From positions 1-39,529 of the IMG/VR virus record IMGVR_UViG_3300037189_011092: DNA of 39,529 nucleotides. One strand, given 5' to 3'. Positions 16,376-26,128 of this stretch are shown here, piece by piece. Source of the stretch: a virus. Position 1 is the stretch's first letter. Every line of letters begins with the position of its first letter. A program made the position numbers and the translations under genes. The notes under the pieces were generated by a model. It was not told the DNA's origin and made no database searches. It saw nothing but the letters and a program-made list of their open reading frames with translations.

Positions 16376-17695
16376 ATGCCGAACCTAGTTACTAAACAAT
16401 TTAAGCTTAGCAATGCAAAGAATTTCATAGAACAGTTTAATGTTTCTAGTGGCAATTCGTTGTATATGTTTTTGGCTAAACCTAGCGTTTGGTCATCTGA
16501 TTCTGAGATACCACCCAATCCTGTAGATAATCAGCAATCATATTCAAAGCTTTGGCAAGAAATAATAGGGTTAAAAAAGATAAGCTTTACAAATATGGTG
16601 CACGTAGTTCCAAGAATAACTTGGGCATCTAATACGATTTATGATGAATATGATAACGAAGATCCCAATTTATTTGGTAAGAATTTTTATGTGATTAACA
16701 GCGAATACAATGTATATAAATGCATAGATAATAACAATCGAAAAATTTCCAACAATGAACCTATTGGGAAAAATTTAAATATATTTAGTACAGCTGATGG
16801 ATATAAATGGAAATTCCTTTACAATATTTCCAATGCGGATCGGTTAAATTTTTTAACTGATACCTGGATGCCCGTTAGAAAAAACGAGGATGTTGCAAGC
16901 GTAGCTAAAGATGGTGCAATTGAACATATTAAAATTTTAAATAGCGGGTTAGATTATTCCGTTAGAGCAAGAGTAGTTGTTGAAGGCGACGGAGCAAATG
17001 CAAGTATTGGTACTAGACAAAGTTTAGGAGTCATATATGATTTCATTTATACTAACAATGGCGACGGGTATCGTTTTGCAAATGCATATGTTGTAGATTC
17101 AGGGAGTCAAGGACGAGGTGCGAATATTCGCCCAATACTAAGTCCAATCGGCGGACATGGCTCAGATCCTATTAATGAATTGGGTGCACATTATGTAATG
17201 CTACAATCAAGAACAGATTATAATGAGGGGTTTGGGGATTTTCCTGCAGGGTTTACTTATAGAAAATTAGGACTATTAAGAAATCCAAAAAATGTATATA
17301 ATACTGTAGCAAACGTTTCTACGTTATCTGGATTAGTTTCTTTAACACTTGCTAACGTGAATGGCACATTTAATAATAATGAATTTATTGAAGGATTGAC
17401 TTCAAAGGCAAATGCCTACGTAGTAACAGCTAATATAACAGTTGCAGCTAATACAACAACAGGTAATGGTTATATTAAATACATTCAAGTTAATGGGTTA
17501 ACGGGTAATTATAATTCCTTTACAGTAGGCGAATCTGTTTTAGGAAAATCTTCTGGTGCGATAGCTCAAGTTGTTGGTACAGTTTCTTCTGAGGTAATAC
17601 ATGACACAGGTGAAATACTATATATTGAAAATCGGTATCCTATAACAAAATCGCCAGACCAATCAGACAATTTACATCTTGTATTAGAATTCTAA
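16376..17695 (+). CDS. gp8: Baseplate wedge protein gp8
   Basis: The protein has 439 residues (T4 gp8 has 334). The N-terminal part reads KQFKLSNAKNFIEQFNV, and HVVPRITWASNTIYDEYD and YKWKFLYNISNADRLNFLTD are characteristic of gp8, a dimeric wedge protein holding gp7 and gp10. Residues about 180-255 (HIKILNSGLDYSVRARVVVE, TNNGDGYRFANAYVVD) form GY-type beta modules like those in gp18. The C-terminal region has more strand-rich repeats (TVGESVLGKSSGAIAQV). The gene ends ten bases before the next, which has an AAGGA ribosome binding site. Confidence 0.85.
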   Translation: MPNLVTKQFKLSNAKNFIEQFNVSSGNSLYMFLAKPSVWSSDSEIPPNPVDNQQSYSKLWQEIIGLKKISFTNMVHVVPRITWASNTIYDEYDNEDPNLFGKNFYVINSEYNVYKCIDNNNRKISNNEPIGKNLNIFSTADGYKWKFLYNISNADRLNFLTDTWMPVRKNEDVASVAKDGAIEHIKILNSGLDYSVRARVVVEGDGANASIGTRQSLGVIYDFIYTNNGDGYRFANAYVVDSGSQGRGANIRPILSPIGGHGSDPINELGAHYVMLQSRTDYNEGFGDFPAGFTYRKLGLLRNPKNVYNTVANVSTLSGLVSLTLANVNGTFNNNEFIEGLTSKANAYVVTANITVAANTTTGNGYIKYIQVNGLTGNYNSFTVGESVLGKSSGAIAQVVGTVSSEVIHDTGEILYIENRYPITKSPDQSDNLHLVLEF

Positions 17696-17705
17696 GGAAA
17701 AAAAC

Positions 17706-20700
17706 ATGGCAGTGGATACAACAGTTTCTCCATACTTTGATGATTTTGACAAAGACAATAATTATGTCAAAGTTTTATTCAAACCAGGAGTAGCAGTTCA
17801 GTCAAGAGAACTTACTCAGATACAATCTATATTACAGAATCAAGTTACATCTGTAAGCGGATTTTTCTTTAAAGATGCTGCTAAGATTAACGGCCCAAAA
17901 CCAATTGTTAACCTAAGTGCTAGAACTGTTAGATTAAAAACTACAAATGCTAGAAATGAAACAATAAATGTAAATAATTTTCTAAATACATATGTAGTTG
18001 CAAATGGATCTACAGTAATAGGTTATGTAGAATTTGTGTATCAAGCGGATGATCCTGTAGTAGGCGATCCTCCTTCTTTCGTCATGTCGTTAAAAAGATT
18101 TAATTCTACAAATGACGGAATGTTTGATCAAAATACAGAATTAAGTTTTTACACAAATTACATTGACGCATTAAACTTAACTTCTCCTCAATATACTGCG
18201 TTAACTGCGAATGATGTTACTAAAAATGCCGCATCTACTTTAAGTACTTTTGCTAAAACTATTATACTAACTAATCCAAATACTAGTTTAACAGTTGGGG
18301 ATTTGTTAGTACACCCTGCACTAACTAAAAAGTTATATATTACAGAAGTTGTAAATACTACACAATTAGAAGTCAACGAAGCTCCTGGAATAAACTTAGG
18401 AAGCGAATTAATTTCATATGTTGTTAAGGCAACTTCTCCTACTTCTATTGTTACGCAAGATAATGCAACCTATTACAAAGATGGTTATTTTGTAACTAAT
18501 GCCCAACAAAGTGTTGTTCCAGATAAAAGAACAATATTTCCATCAAAATTAATTGCATTTATAGTAGATCAACAAATCATTACAAGCGATGATGATCCCA
18601 CTTTACTTGATCCTGCTCTCGAAAGTTCAAATTATTTTGCAACAGGCGCCGATAGATTAAAAGTAGATTTAAACATATCAGCGTTAGATGTTTTTGAAAA
18701 TGGTAGAACAGTTATAGAACCAAACTTGTTAATTCCTTTAATAAGTTTCGATAAAGGAGAAATTAATTATTTAGGTGAGGTTGCAAGCGATGCCGAATTA
18801 GAGAAAAAATTAGCTGAAAGAACATACGATGAATCTGGTAGTTATACTGTTAATCAATTTAGTATAACGCCAGAGCATGGTTTAGAAAATTCTGCAAATT
18901 TAAATTTTACCATTTCCTCAGGTAAAGCTTATGTAGGTGGGTATCCTGTTACGATGGTAGATTCAACTCGAATAACAATACCTAAACCGACAACCACAGA
19001 AACAAAAACTAATTTTAATTTAAATACCACTTATGGTAATTATTTTAAAGTTTCAAATGTTAGGTATTCGCTCCCTAATCCGTCGGACTTAGAAGCAAAA
19101 ACAATGTTTTTTGAATTACATAATACAACTAATCCAACAAATGCTAATAGTTTAGTTGGTACAATTGCATTTAAGAATTTAGAATACGACAATTATAATG
19201 GTACAGAATTTTCTCCGCAGTATAAATTATTTTATCACTATTATTCGCCAGTAAGAGAAGTACCGGCAACATGGTCAGCTTGGTCAACAAAATATAAGAT
19301 TGGGTCGGAGGACGGACAATATATTGCTAATGTGTTATATACTAATGGCAATATTTTAGGTAATTATGGCATAGTAAAAGCACCATATTATGGACTATTA
19401 AGAGAGCCCGACACTGGAGGAGTAGCATATTGGTACTCGAGATGGGTCGCACTAGGTAGAGATATTGCTAAGTTAAAAGAAGAATTTGCTTTATCTTTTA
19501 CTAATATTAATGATCCGGATTATTCTAGAGTAAGAAGTAATAATAAAGTTTTCTTAGAAGTTATTAATGGTAGTCCGTTTTATGATGGATTAATCAATGT
19601 TAAAAAAATTAGAAGTATAGTGGGGATTGCGAATCAATTAACTGCATATGGTTCAGCAGGTACCTATGCTTCACCTACTTTTTATGCCAATATTTCAACT
19701 ACAGGTATTAATTCTGTTAGTGGCGAAGCTATTATTTTTGATAATAATAAATCGACAGATAGTTTGGTAATACCCACATCAAAATCTTATGTAAAAACTA
19801 TTGATCGTATTCAAACAAGTTACACTAAATCTGTAACCAATGCAATTTTTTCAGGCGGAAAATTTACTAAGGTATTATCTGGAACTGAAACTTTTGCAAT
19901 AGGAGATGGGTTAATTCCTTCTAGTACTGCTAGAGCAAACTTTATAGTATTGGTGAAAAGCAGTGCAACAGCAAGTGTTCCATTAGGAACATGGAATTTT
20001 GAAGCAGGAACAGTAACCGTTTCCGATGATGCAACCACTGTAATTATAGATACAGGTGATCCTACATTTACGGGCATTGCAGATATTCTTTTTGTTGTAG
20101 AAACCGATGGTATTACTCCTAGGCAAAAAACATTAGTTACTAATGCAGTAAAACTTATAGATGTAAAAACTGGAGATTTGGCATATTCGTTAGGTAAAGC
20201 AGATGTTCAAAATTTCTCATCTATATATCTTCTTTCGAACGTGAACAAATATTTAGGCAATTGGACTAGTGGAACAACGTATGATTATGACAGCATTGTC
20301 ACCTTTGCAGGTGCCGCGTATTATGCTGAATTACCTACAACAGATGTTTCTCCGTTTTATTCAAATGCATGGATAGAATTGGATAGGTTAAGAGAATCTG
20401 TCTTTTTATTAGATAATGGACAACGAGATCATTTTTACGATCATGGTACAATTAAATATATTGGAGCCGGTGCTGGTCCAGGTAACGTATTAGTTACTTT
20501 TAGTTATTACACGCATACTGGTGAAGGACCTATTACTGTAAATTCATATCCTGCTACAGAATATGCGAGATTGCCTACATATAGATCCGTCATAGATGCT
20601 CAAGAATATGTATTAAGAGATTGTTTAGATTTTAGACCACGCAGAGTCGATGATTTAATTTATCAAGACTATGATCCAGCAATTATACCAAATTCTACTG

Positions 20701-22379
20701 TTACAACTGAAGCAGATATAACATATTATCTTGGAAGAAAAGATAGAATTTATGTAACAAATGATTTACAAAATTTTAATTCTCCATATGATAAATTCTA
20801 TATAGAGCAAGGTAAAGAAGCACTTAATTCTATTACCACTATAGATAGTTCAGACATAACAAAATTAAGTATTGCGACTTTAGATATTCCTCCATTTTCT
20901 GTTGATGCAATGGACGTTAAAATTGTTTACGATGATAGTAAACGATTTACAATGCGAGATATTGCTAAAATAGAAAATTTAACTATACAATTAGATAAAT
21001 CTGTAAAATTACATTCAGTAGAAATATCAAATTTAAAAGGAATAATAACCGGAGATGACGGTGAATCATTATTAAAATCTGGTATTTTAGTAGAAAATTT
21101 TGACGATTTCGAAACTGCAGATTTAACTTCCCCGTATTTTTCTGTATCAATTGATGTAGATTCTGGAGAATGTTTTCCTAGTTTTGGTTGCTGGAATGTA
21201 GATTTGCTTTTACCTGAAACCGCACCCACTGGAATTTTTGCGTGGCAAGATATTATTACTATGGAATATGAAGAAGAATTATATGTAAATAATTTAAGTG
21301 CAGACAGCACATTAATAGTAAATCCTGCAGGGATTAATGATGGTAAAGGAAGAGCAAATCTTTCCAAGAAAAATTCTTTCAGCATTAATCCATTATTGGC
21401 AGGCGGATTAATGGTTGCAGGATATGTTGCGTTTAAAACTTATTCAGTAATACAAGCAGGTCAAGCTTTTGGTTTTGTGAATGGAGGGTATGGTTCTATT
21501 TTAGCATATCAAGCAGAATCAACTTTAGCTGTTGCGTGGGGGCAAGTGCAAGCATTGGCATTACCAATTAAACAAGCATTTATTGTAGTAGATGCCTTTA
21601 TGTCAAATCTTGGGCCATACCGAGCAGTTAAAGCTGGATTTTCTTGGATATATGATAAGCTTATAGGTGGAGCAACTGATCTTATTCCCGGTGAAACATT
21701 CGGAAATACAATAGGTTCATCCTTGTTTGGTGCGACTGCATGGACACAATTAACTGCAGGGTTCGAACTAGTTACTTCTGCTGCCAGTGGATTTATTACC
21801 GGAACACAAACTGCTACGTATAGTTATAGTCTTTTGTCACAAGGATTTTCTTCTTTAGCCAGCGGGGCATTTTTAGCAACCTACGGACAACTGGCTACCG
21901 CAGCTTCGTCTCTTGCAGCTGCGACCTCAGGCGTACCAATATTGGGTTCTGCAATGAGTTATATTTCTACAAACATAATAGGAACTGCGGGCGTAGGCGG
22001 TGCAGGTGCTACCGGAGCATACGCTTGGATATTATCAGCCGGTCCATTCGTCCAAGCAGCAGTTGCAGTTGCTGCGGTATATGTTGCAGTTAAATACGGC
22101 GGAGCGATTATAAAGGGTGTGATAAACGTAGGTAAAAAGGTATTGAAATTTTTGGGTATCTCAGATATTAGAACTAAGAAAAATATTTCGCTGGTAGGTA
22201 AATTACCAAATGGATTAAATCTGTATTCATTTGAGTATAAAAAGAAGTTTAAACATCTAGGTGGGCATGGGCAACATCTAGGATATATTGCGCAAGAAGT
22301 GGAAAAACGTTATCCAAAGGCAGTAAAAATTGAAAGTCATGGTTATAAAGTTATAGATTATTCTTTAATAGGACACTAA
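17706..22379 (+). CDS. Large DUF4815-type baseplate/fibre protein with S74 chaperone end
   Basis: The protein has 1557 residues. The start (YFDDFDKDNNYVKVLFKPG, then VQSRELTQIQSILQNQV) and later QRDHFYDHGTIKYIGAG and YVLRDCLDFRPRR are typical of the cyanophage DUF4815 virion family. A DUF4214-like insertion (LLREPDTGGVAYWYSRW, about residue 560) and a carbohydrate-binding-module-like strip (NWTSGTTYDYDSIVTFAG...YYAE...WIEL, about 850-895) sit inside the family domain. Residues about 1225-1480 are long hydrophobic Ala/Gly-rich segments. The last about 75 residues (SDIRTKKNISLVGKLPNGLN, LGYIAQEVEKRYPKAV) are a peptidase S74 chaperone with the Ser and Lys of its self-cleaving dyad. It is probably a trimeric peripheral protein at the gp9/gp10 position. 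Confidence 0.75.
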   Translation: MAVDTTVSPYFDDFDKDNNYVKVLFKPGVAVQSRELTQIQSILQNQVTSVSGFFFKDAAKINGPKPIVNLSARTVRLKTTNARNETINVNNFLNTYVVANGSTVIGYVEFVYQADDPVVGDPPSFVMSLKRFNSTNDGMFDQNTELSFYTNYIDALNLTSPQYTALTANDVTKNAASTLSTFAKTIILTNPNTSLTVGDLLVHPALTKKLYITEVVNTTQLEVNEAPGINLGSELISYVVKATSPTSIVTQDNATYYKDGYFVTNAQQSVVPDKRTIFPSKLIAFIVDQQIITSDDDPTLLDPALESSNYFATGADRLKVDLNISALDVFENGRTVIEPNLLIPLISFDKGEINYLGEVASDAELEKKLAERTYDESGSYTVNQFSITPEHGLENSANLNFTISSGKAYVGGYPVTMVDSTRITIPKPTTTETKTNFNLNTTYGNYFKVSNVRYSLPNPSDLEAKTMFFELHNTTNPTNANSLVGTIAFKNLEYDNYNGTEFSPQYKLFYHYYSPVREVPATWSAWSTKYKIGSEDGQYIANVLYTNGNILGNYGIVKAPYYGLLREPDTGGVAYWYSRWVALGRDIAKLKEEFALSFTNINDPDYSRVRSNNKVFLEVINGSPFYDGLINVKKIRSIVGIANQLTAYGSAGTYASPTFYANISTTGINSVSGEAIIFDNNKSTDSLVIPTSKSYVKTIDRIQTSYTKSVTNAIFSGGKFTKVLSGTETFAIGDGLIPSSTARANFIVLVKSSATASVPLGTWNFEAGTVTVSDDATTVIIDTGDPTFTGIADILFVVETDGITPRQKTLVTNAVKLIDVKTGDLAYSLGKADVQNFSSIYLLSNVNKYLGNWTSGTTYDYDSIVTFAGAAYYAELPTTDVSPFYSNAWIELDRLRESVFLLDNGQRDHFYDHGTIKYIGAGAGPGNVLVTFSYYTHTGEGPITVNSYPATEYARLPTYRSVIDAQEYVLRDCLDFRPRRVDDLIYQDYDPAIIPNSTVTTEADITYYLGRKDRIYVTNDLQNFNSPYDKFYIEQGKEALNSITTIDSSDITKLSIATLDIPPFSVDAMDVKIVYDDSKRFTMRDIAKIENLTIQLDKSVKLHSVEISNLKGIITGDDGESLLKSGILVENFDDFETADLTSPYFSVSIDVDSGECFPSFGCWNVDLLLPETAPTGIFAWQDIITMEYEEELYVNNLSADSTLIVNPAGINDGKGRANLSKKNSFSINPLLAGGLMVAGYVAFKTYSVIQAGQAFGFVNGGYGSILAYQAESTLAVAWGQVQALALPIKQAFIVVDAFMSNLGPYRAVKAGFSWIYDKLIGGATDLIPGETFGNTIGSSLFGATAWTQLTAGFELVTSAASGFITGTQTATYSYSLLSQGFSSLASGAFLATYGQLATAASSLAAATSGVPILGSAMSYISTNIIGTAGVGGAGATGAYAWILSAGPFVQAAVAVAAVYVAVKYGGAIIKGVINVGKKVLKFLGISDIRTKKNISLVGKLPNGLNLYSFEYKKKFKHLGGHGQHLGYIAQEVEKRYPKAVKIESHGYKVIDYSLIGH

Positions 22380-22380
22380 A

Positions 22381-24285
22381 ATGGCAACAAACACCGATGG
22401 AGCAGTATTAGCAGCAAAAGGAGCAGATGTTCCCGTATTTGCGGGTTCAGAAGTATTGGCGTTTTCGGTGGCAGATATGCCTCCCAATATTCGTATTTAT
22501 ACTTATGTGAATGGTATTAATATTACACCTTTTACCGGACCAACAACTGACGGCGCTAAGTTAGCAGATCCTATTACAACAGATCAACTTGGTTTTGGAA
22601 GCGGATATTTGTATATTCCTAGCGGTTTTGGAAAATATCAATTTGCTGCAGGTGAGATACGTTTAACGTTCGGCGATAGTTCGGATGGTATTGATCAATG
22701 CAATTATGTTTCAGAATCTACTTTGTTTAATCATGGATTAAATCTTGTAGATACAGAACAGGGCGGCACGGTATCTTTGAGACAAACTGAGAAATTCAGA
22801 ACAGATAATTCTGGTTCGTCGGGTGATAAAAATACAACGCAAAAAAGATTAGATCCGTTAACGCAAACCTTTATAGTCGACGCGCAAAAAAATCCCCTAG
22901 GCGTAATGTGTACGGGATTAGCACTATTTTTTACTAAAAAGGATGACGTATATCCGGTAGGTATAGAATTGCGTCCAATGGATGGTGCTGTCCCATCAAC
23001 TACAGAATATTTTTCAGGAACGACTGTTTTTGTAAAACCGCAAAACGTAAATCTATACACAGCAACAGCTGGAGCAAAGGCCACTCAATTTACTTTTGAA
23101 CATCCTATATATTTGAAACCTGGTACTTATGCGTTTTCCGTATTAACTAAATCTGCAAAATATGAATTGTTTTGTTCAGGTAAAGCATCAGCTACAACAA
23201 CGTTTGTTACTAATCCGCGTGGGGTAGTATCAGATATAAAAATTACCTCAAAATTAATTCAAAATTTACAATCAGATTCTGGCGCTTTAGTTGTACCAGA
23301 ATATGCTACAAATTTCAAATATCTTAGTGCAGACAATACTTTTTCAGGTGCGATCCCAACAAATTTAAAACCTAGCATAAGTGTATATCCAGGTAAATTA
23401 TTTAAGGCGCAAAATACTGGTGCATGGTTTTCAGATTTAACTCAAGATATAACTTTTTATTTAAGAAAAGCCAAATTCAAAACTGGTACTGCAGTTGTTG
23501 AAATGTCTTCTCCCGATTTAGCTATAATTGATTATAATAGATTGCGGCTTTTAAGTACAGAAGTAGGATTAGGTGATACCGCATACGTTTCTTATAAAAT
23601 GCAAACAACTGCGCAAAATACGAATAGAGATAAATCTGAATTTACAAATATTGTCCCTGGTGATCTTGTAGACATTGTAGGCAGACAATCTGCTAAAGAT
23701 AAAGGCGATATTAAGTTGCAGATTTCTATGACGACTAAATCTGCAGATGTTGCACCTATGTTGGATCGCCAGTTAATTAAATCTCAAATTTTTAGAAACA
23801 ATGTTACTGAATATAACGATGCCATTTCAGCATCAGAATTAGCTGCAAGTAATGGTACTGCTAAGTCAAGGTATATTAGTAAAGTTGTTACATTACAAGA
23901 AGGATTTGATTCTACGGGTTTAGATGTCAAGGTTAATGTTAATAGAAAAGTTGGCACGGATATTGAAGTTTTTGCCCGAGTATTATCTAAAAACGATAAA
24001 GCATTTACTGCAGGTATTGCAGCTAGACCTTGGGTTAAAATGCCATTGGTTTTGCCTAAAACAAAATCGTTTGCAGGTACAGATGAAACATTATTTACCC
24101 AAGAAAATTATAAATTAACAGAGCCAGCTTTATCATATACGAATGTTGCAAATGTCCAAGCTAATGTTGCTATTACTGCAGCATACGAGGATTTTAATCA
24201 ATATCAAATTAAAATAGTATTCTATGCTAGTAATCCTGTCTACATTCCTAAGATTAAAAATTTAGTCGCAACATCTGTACTATAA
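22381..24285 (+). CDS. Virion structural protein of marine T4-like type (DPLTQTF motif)
   Basis: This 634-residue beta-rich protein contains KRLDPLTQTFIVDAQKNPLG followed by LALFFTKKDDVYPVGIELRPM, a module that regularly accompanies DUF4815 baseplate proteins in marine T4-like phages. It has no signal peptide or enzyme motif. It lies between the 1557-residue protein (one base after its stop) and the fibre genes, so a peripheral baseplate role (fibre attachment or gp10-like) is likely. A direct T4 counterpart is not visible. The final TAA overlaps the ATG at 24285. Confidence 0.7.
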   Translation: MATNTDGAVLAAKGADVPVFAGSEVLAFSVADMPPNIRIYTYVNGINITPFTGPTTDGAKLADPITTDQLGFGSGYLYIPSGFGKYQFAAGEIRLTFGDSSDGIDQCNYVSESTLFNHGLNLVDTEQGGTVSLRQTEKFRTDNSGSSGDKNTTQKRLDPLTQTFIVDAQKNPLGVMCTGLALFFTKKDDVYPVGIELRPMDGAVPSTTEYFSGTTVFVKPQNVNLYTATAGAKATQFTFEHPIYLKPGTYAFSVLTKSAKYELFCSGKASATTTFVTNPRGVVSDIKITSKLIQNLQSDSGALVVPEYATNFKYLSADNTFSGAIPTNLKPSISVYPGKLFKAQNTGAWFSDLTQDITFYLRKAKFKTGTAVVEMSSPDLAIIDYNRLRLLSTEVGLGDTAYVSYKMQTTAQNTNRDKSEFTNIVPGDLVDIVGRQSAKDKGDIKLQISMTTKSADVAPMLDRQLIKSQIFRNNVTEYNDAISASELAASNGTAKSRYISKVVTLQEGFDSTGLDVKVNVNRKVGTDIEVFARVLSKNDKAFTAGIAARPWVKMPLVLPKTKSFAGTDETLFTQENYKLTEPALSYTNVANVQANVAITAAYEDFNQYQIKIVFYASNPVYIPKIKNLVATSVL

Positions 24286-24491
24286 TGAATAACAGATTTT
24301 TACGAATTGAAGACAATCCTGATTATGTCAAAGATATAGAATCTAATGCCATACTAAATACTAATTTAGCCGCAGTTGCTGATTATAAAGCTAAAAAGAA
24401 ACAGGCAGCAAAAATTATTAGTTTAGAACATGAAATAAATATGTTGAAAGAAGAGCTTGAAAAAATTAAAACTCACTTAAAGTTAAGTTAA
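24285..24491 (+). CDS. Small coiled-coil protein
   Basis: The protein has 68 residues. An N-terminal segment ends in ESNAILNTNLAAVADYKA, and the rest is a charged helix with heptad spacing (KKQAAKIISLEHEINMLKEE), predicted to coil. I recall short proteins of this shape next to fibre genes of marine T4-like phages. It could help trimerise or attach the downstream fibre, but this is inference. Its start overlaps the previous stop codon. Confidence 0.65.
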   Translation: MNNRFLRIEDNPDYVKDIESNAILNTNLAAVADYKAKKKQAAKIISLEHEINMLKEELEKIKTHLKLS

Positions 24492-24495
24492 AACC

Positions 24496-26127
24496 ATGCC
24501 AGCAAATAAAAATTTATCTAACGTAAATATAGGAACCTCACCTAATAGCGGGGACGGAGACCTTTTACGGGATGCATTTGTTAAGATTAACGAAAATCTT
24601 AACTCAATATATGATAACGGTCAATTTTTAACGTATGGCAGTGATAACAATTTTGTTCCAGGTTATGCATGGGTTAACGATAAAGATACCGGAATGTTTA
24701 GAGCCGGTTCCGGAAGAATTAGTTTTACTTTAAACGGGGTTGAATCTTTATCCCTAAATGAAAACGGAACCTTTAGATGGTTTGGTGCAGACATTGCAAC
24801 CCAATCATATGTTAATACATTATTAACTACATTTACTGGCGGTATTAATGCTGCAAATATTACAGTAACAGTTAATACTGGAGCTAATGTACAAGCAAAT
24901 GTAACTGTTAATGGATTGCCCGTTGTATCTTCTTTACCTACAATAGGTAATAGTCAAGGTAGAATAGTACAATATAACGGTGACGTTTGGATATTCTCAG
25001 GATATCCTGCAGGGAATGGGGTTGGTTTATTTGCAGATCCAACCATAGCAAGATTAGCAGGATCGGATTTTAGATGGGTTAGATTTAGAGGCGAGTCTGC
25101 AATTTCCATAGGAAGTATTAGACCGGCAATTGTACCAGAAGGCACAATTTTTTATGAAACCGGTAATGCGATTCCTTATTTGTTTATTTCTGGGGCATGG
25201 AGAACATTAGCTAGTGTAATTAATCAAAGTGCTCCGCAGGGATTGGAAGTTTTAGGGGTGTTGCCTGCGGCAGCAAATCCATCTAATTATACAGGTAGAA
25301 CCGTAGTTGTAGGAAATAATAGTTTTATTTATATAAGTGGAGCATGGAATAATTTAGGTAGTTATATTACTGGCACCGTTGGTTCTAGTTCCGGTTCTGG
25401 TATTTCTACAGGCGCTTCTTTACCGGCTGCATCAGGCAACGTAGGAGATTTATTTAGAAAAACTGGAGCAAACGCAGACCTATACATTTATAGCGGAACT
25501 GCTTGGCAAAATATTTCTAGATATACTAGTAACAATTCTGTTATGCGTGTGCCTACTTTACCAGCCTTACCTGCAGATGTTACCAATTATGATGCCGGTT
25601 CTTTAATTATTGTAGGCACTCGTACTTATATTTTAAATACGACAAAAACTTCTTGGGATTTATATACTCCAGGAAATGTTAATACCACTACAAGTATAAC
25701 TTTAAATGCAGGTCAGGTAGGTAATGTACAACTTGCAGCAAATGCAGTAATTGCTACTAAACTTGCCCCTAATGTTGTTGCAGGATATCATCTAGTAAGT
25801 AATACTATTTCCTCTAGAGAAATTTTAATAGGATCTATAGACTCAACTAAGATAGCAACTAATGCAATAATAGGATCAAAAATTCAAAATGGAACTATTA
25901 CTGGCGATAAAATTGCAGCGAATAGTATAGATGGTTCTAAAATATTATTAGGAACAATTGGTAGATCACAATTAGCTGCGAATATTTTTACTGCGGCATC
26001 TGTTAGCGCTAATAATCTTTCAGAAATTTCAACGAACGTTGGCATTATATCTGCAGGGACATTGCGTTCTATAGATGGTAAAATGATAATAGATTTAAAC
26101 AGTAAATATATAAGAATAGAATTTTAA
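24496..26127 (+). CDS. Tail fibre protein
   Basis: The protein has 543 residues. The N-terminal module (NVNIGTSPNSGDGDLLRDAF, VKINENLNSIYDNG) is common to fibres of marine T4-like phages and is probably the attachment end. A TGMFRAGSGRISFTLNG strip follows. Residues about 150-380 are repeated modules around 'SGAWRTLAS', 'SGAWNNLGS' and 'SGTAWQNIS', each with an FIYISG-type strand. The last 150 residues show short periodic repeats (AANAVIATKLAPN, TNAIIGSKIQNGTITGDKI), expected to form a thin triple-stranded shaft, ending YIRIEF. Receptor binding is likely. Confidence 0.8.
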   Translation: MPANKNLSNVNIGTSPNSGDGDLLRDAFVKINENLNSIYDNGQFLTYGSDNNFVPGYAWVNDKDTGMFRAGSGRISFTLNGVESLSLNENGTFRWFGADIATQSYVNTLLTTFTGGINAANITVTVNTGANVQANVTVNGLPVVSSLPTIGNSQGRIVQYNGDVWIFSGYPAGNGVGLFADPTIARLAGSDFRWVRFRGESAISIGSIRPAIVPEGTIFYETGNAIPYLFISGAWRTLASVINQSAPQGLEVLGVLPAAANPSNYTGRTVVVGNNSFIYISGAWNNLGSYITGTVGSSSGSGISTGASLPAASGNVGDLFRKTGANADLYIYSGTAWQNISRYTSNNSVMRVPTLPALPADVTNYDAGSLIIVGTRTYILNTTKTSWDLYTPGNVNTTTSITLNAGQVGNVQLAANAVIATKLAPNVVAGYHLVSNTISSREILIGSIDSTKIATNAIIGSKIQNGTITGDKIAANSIDGSKILLGTIGRSQLAANIFTAASVSANNLSEISTNVGIISAGTLRSIDGKMIIDLNSKYIRIEF

Positions 26128-26128
26128 A

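Noticed and set aside
20927-21385. A 152-codon minus-strand frame inside the 1557-residue protein
   Set aside because: It lies opposite a region with DUF4815-family continuity and has no start signal or known motif.
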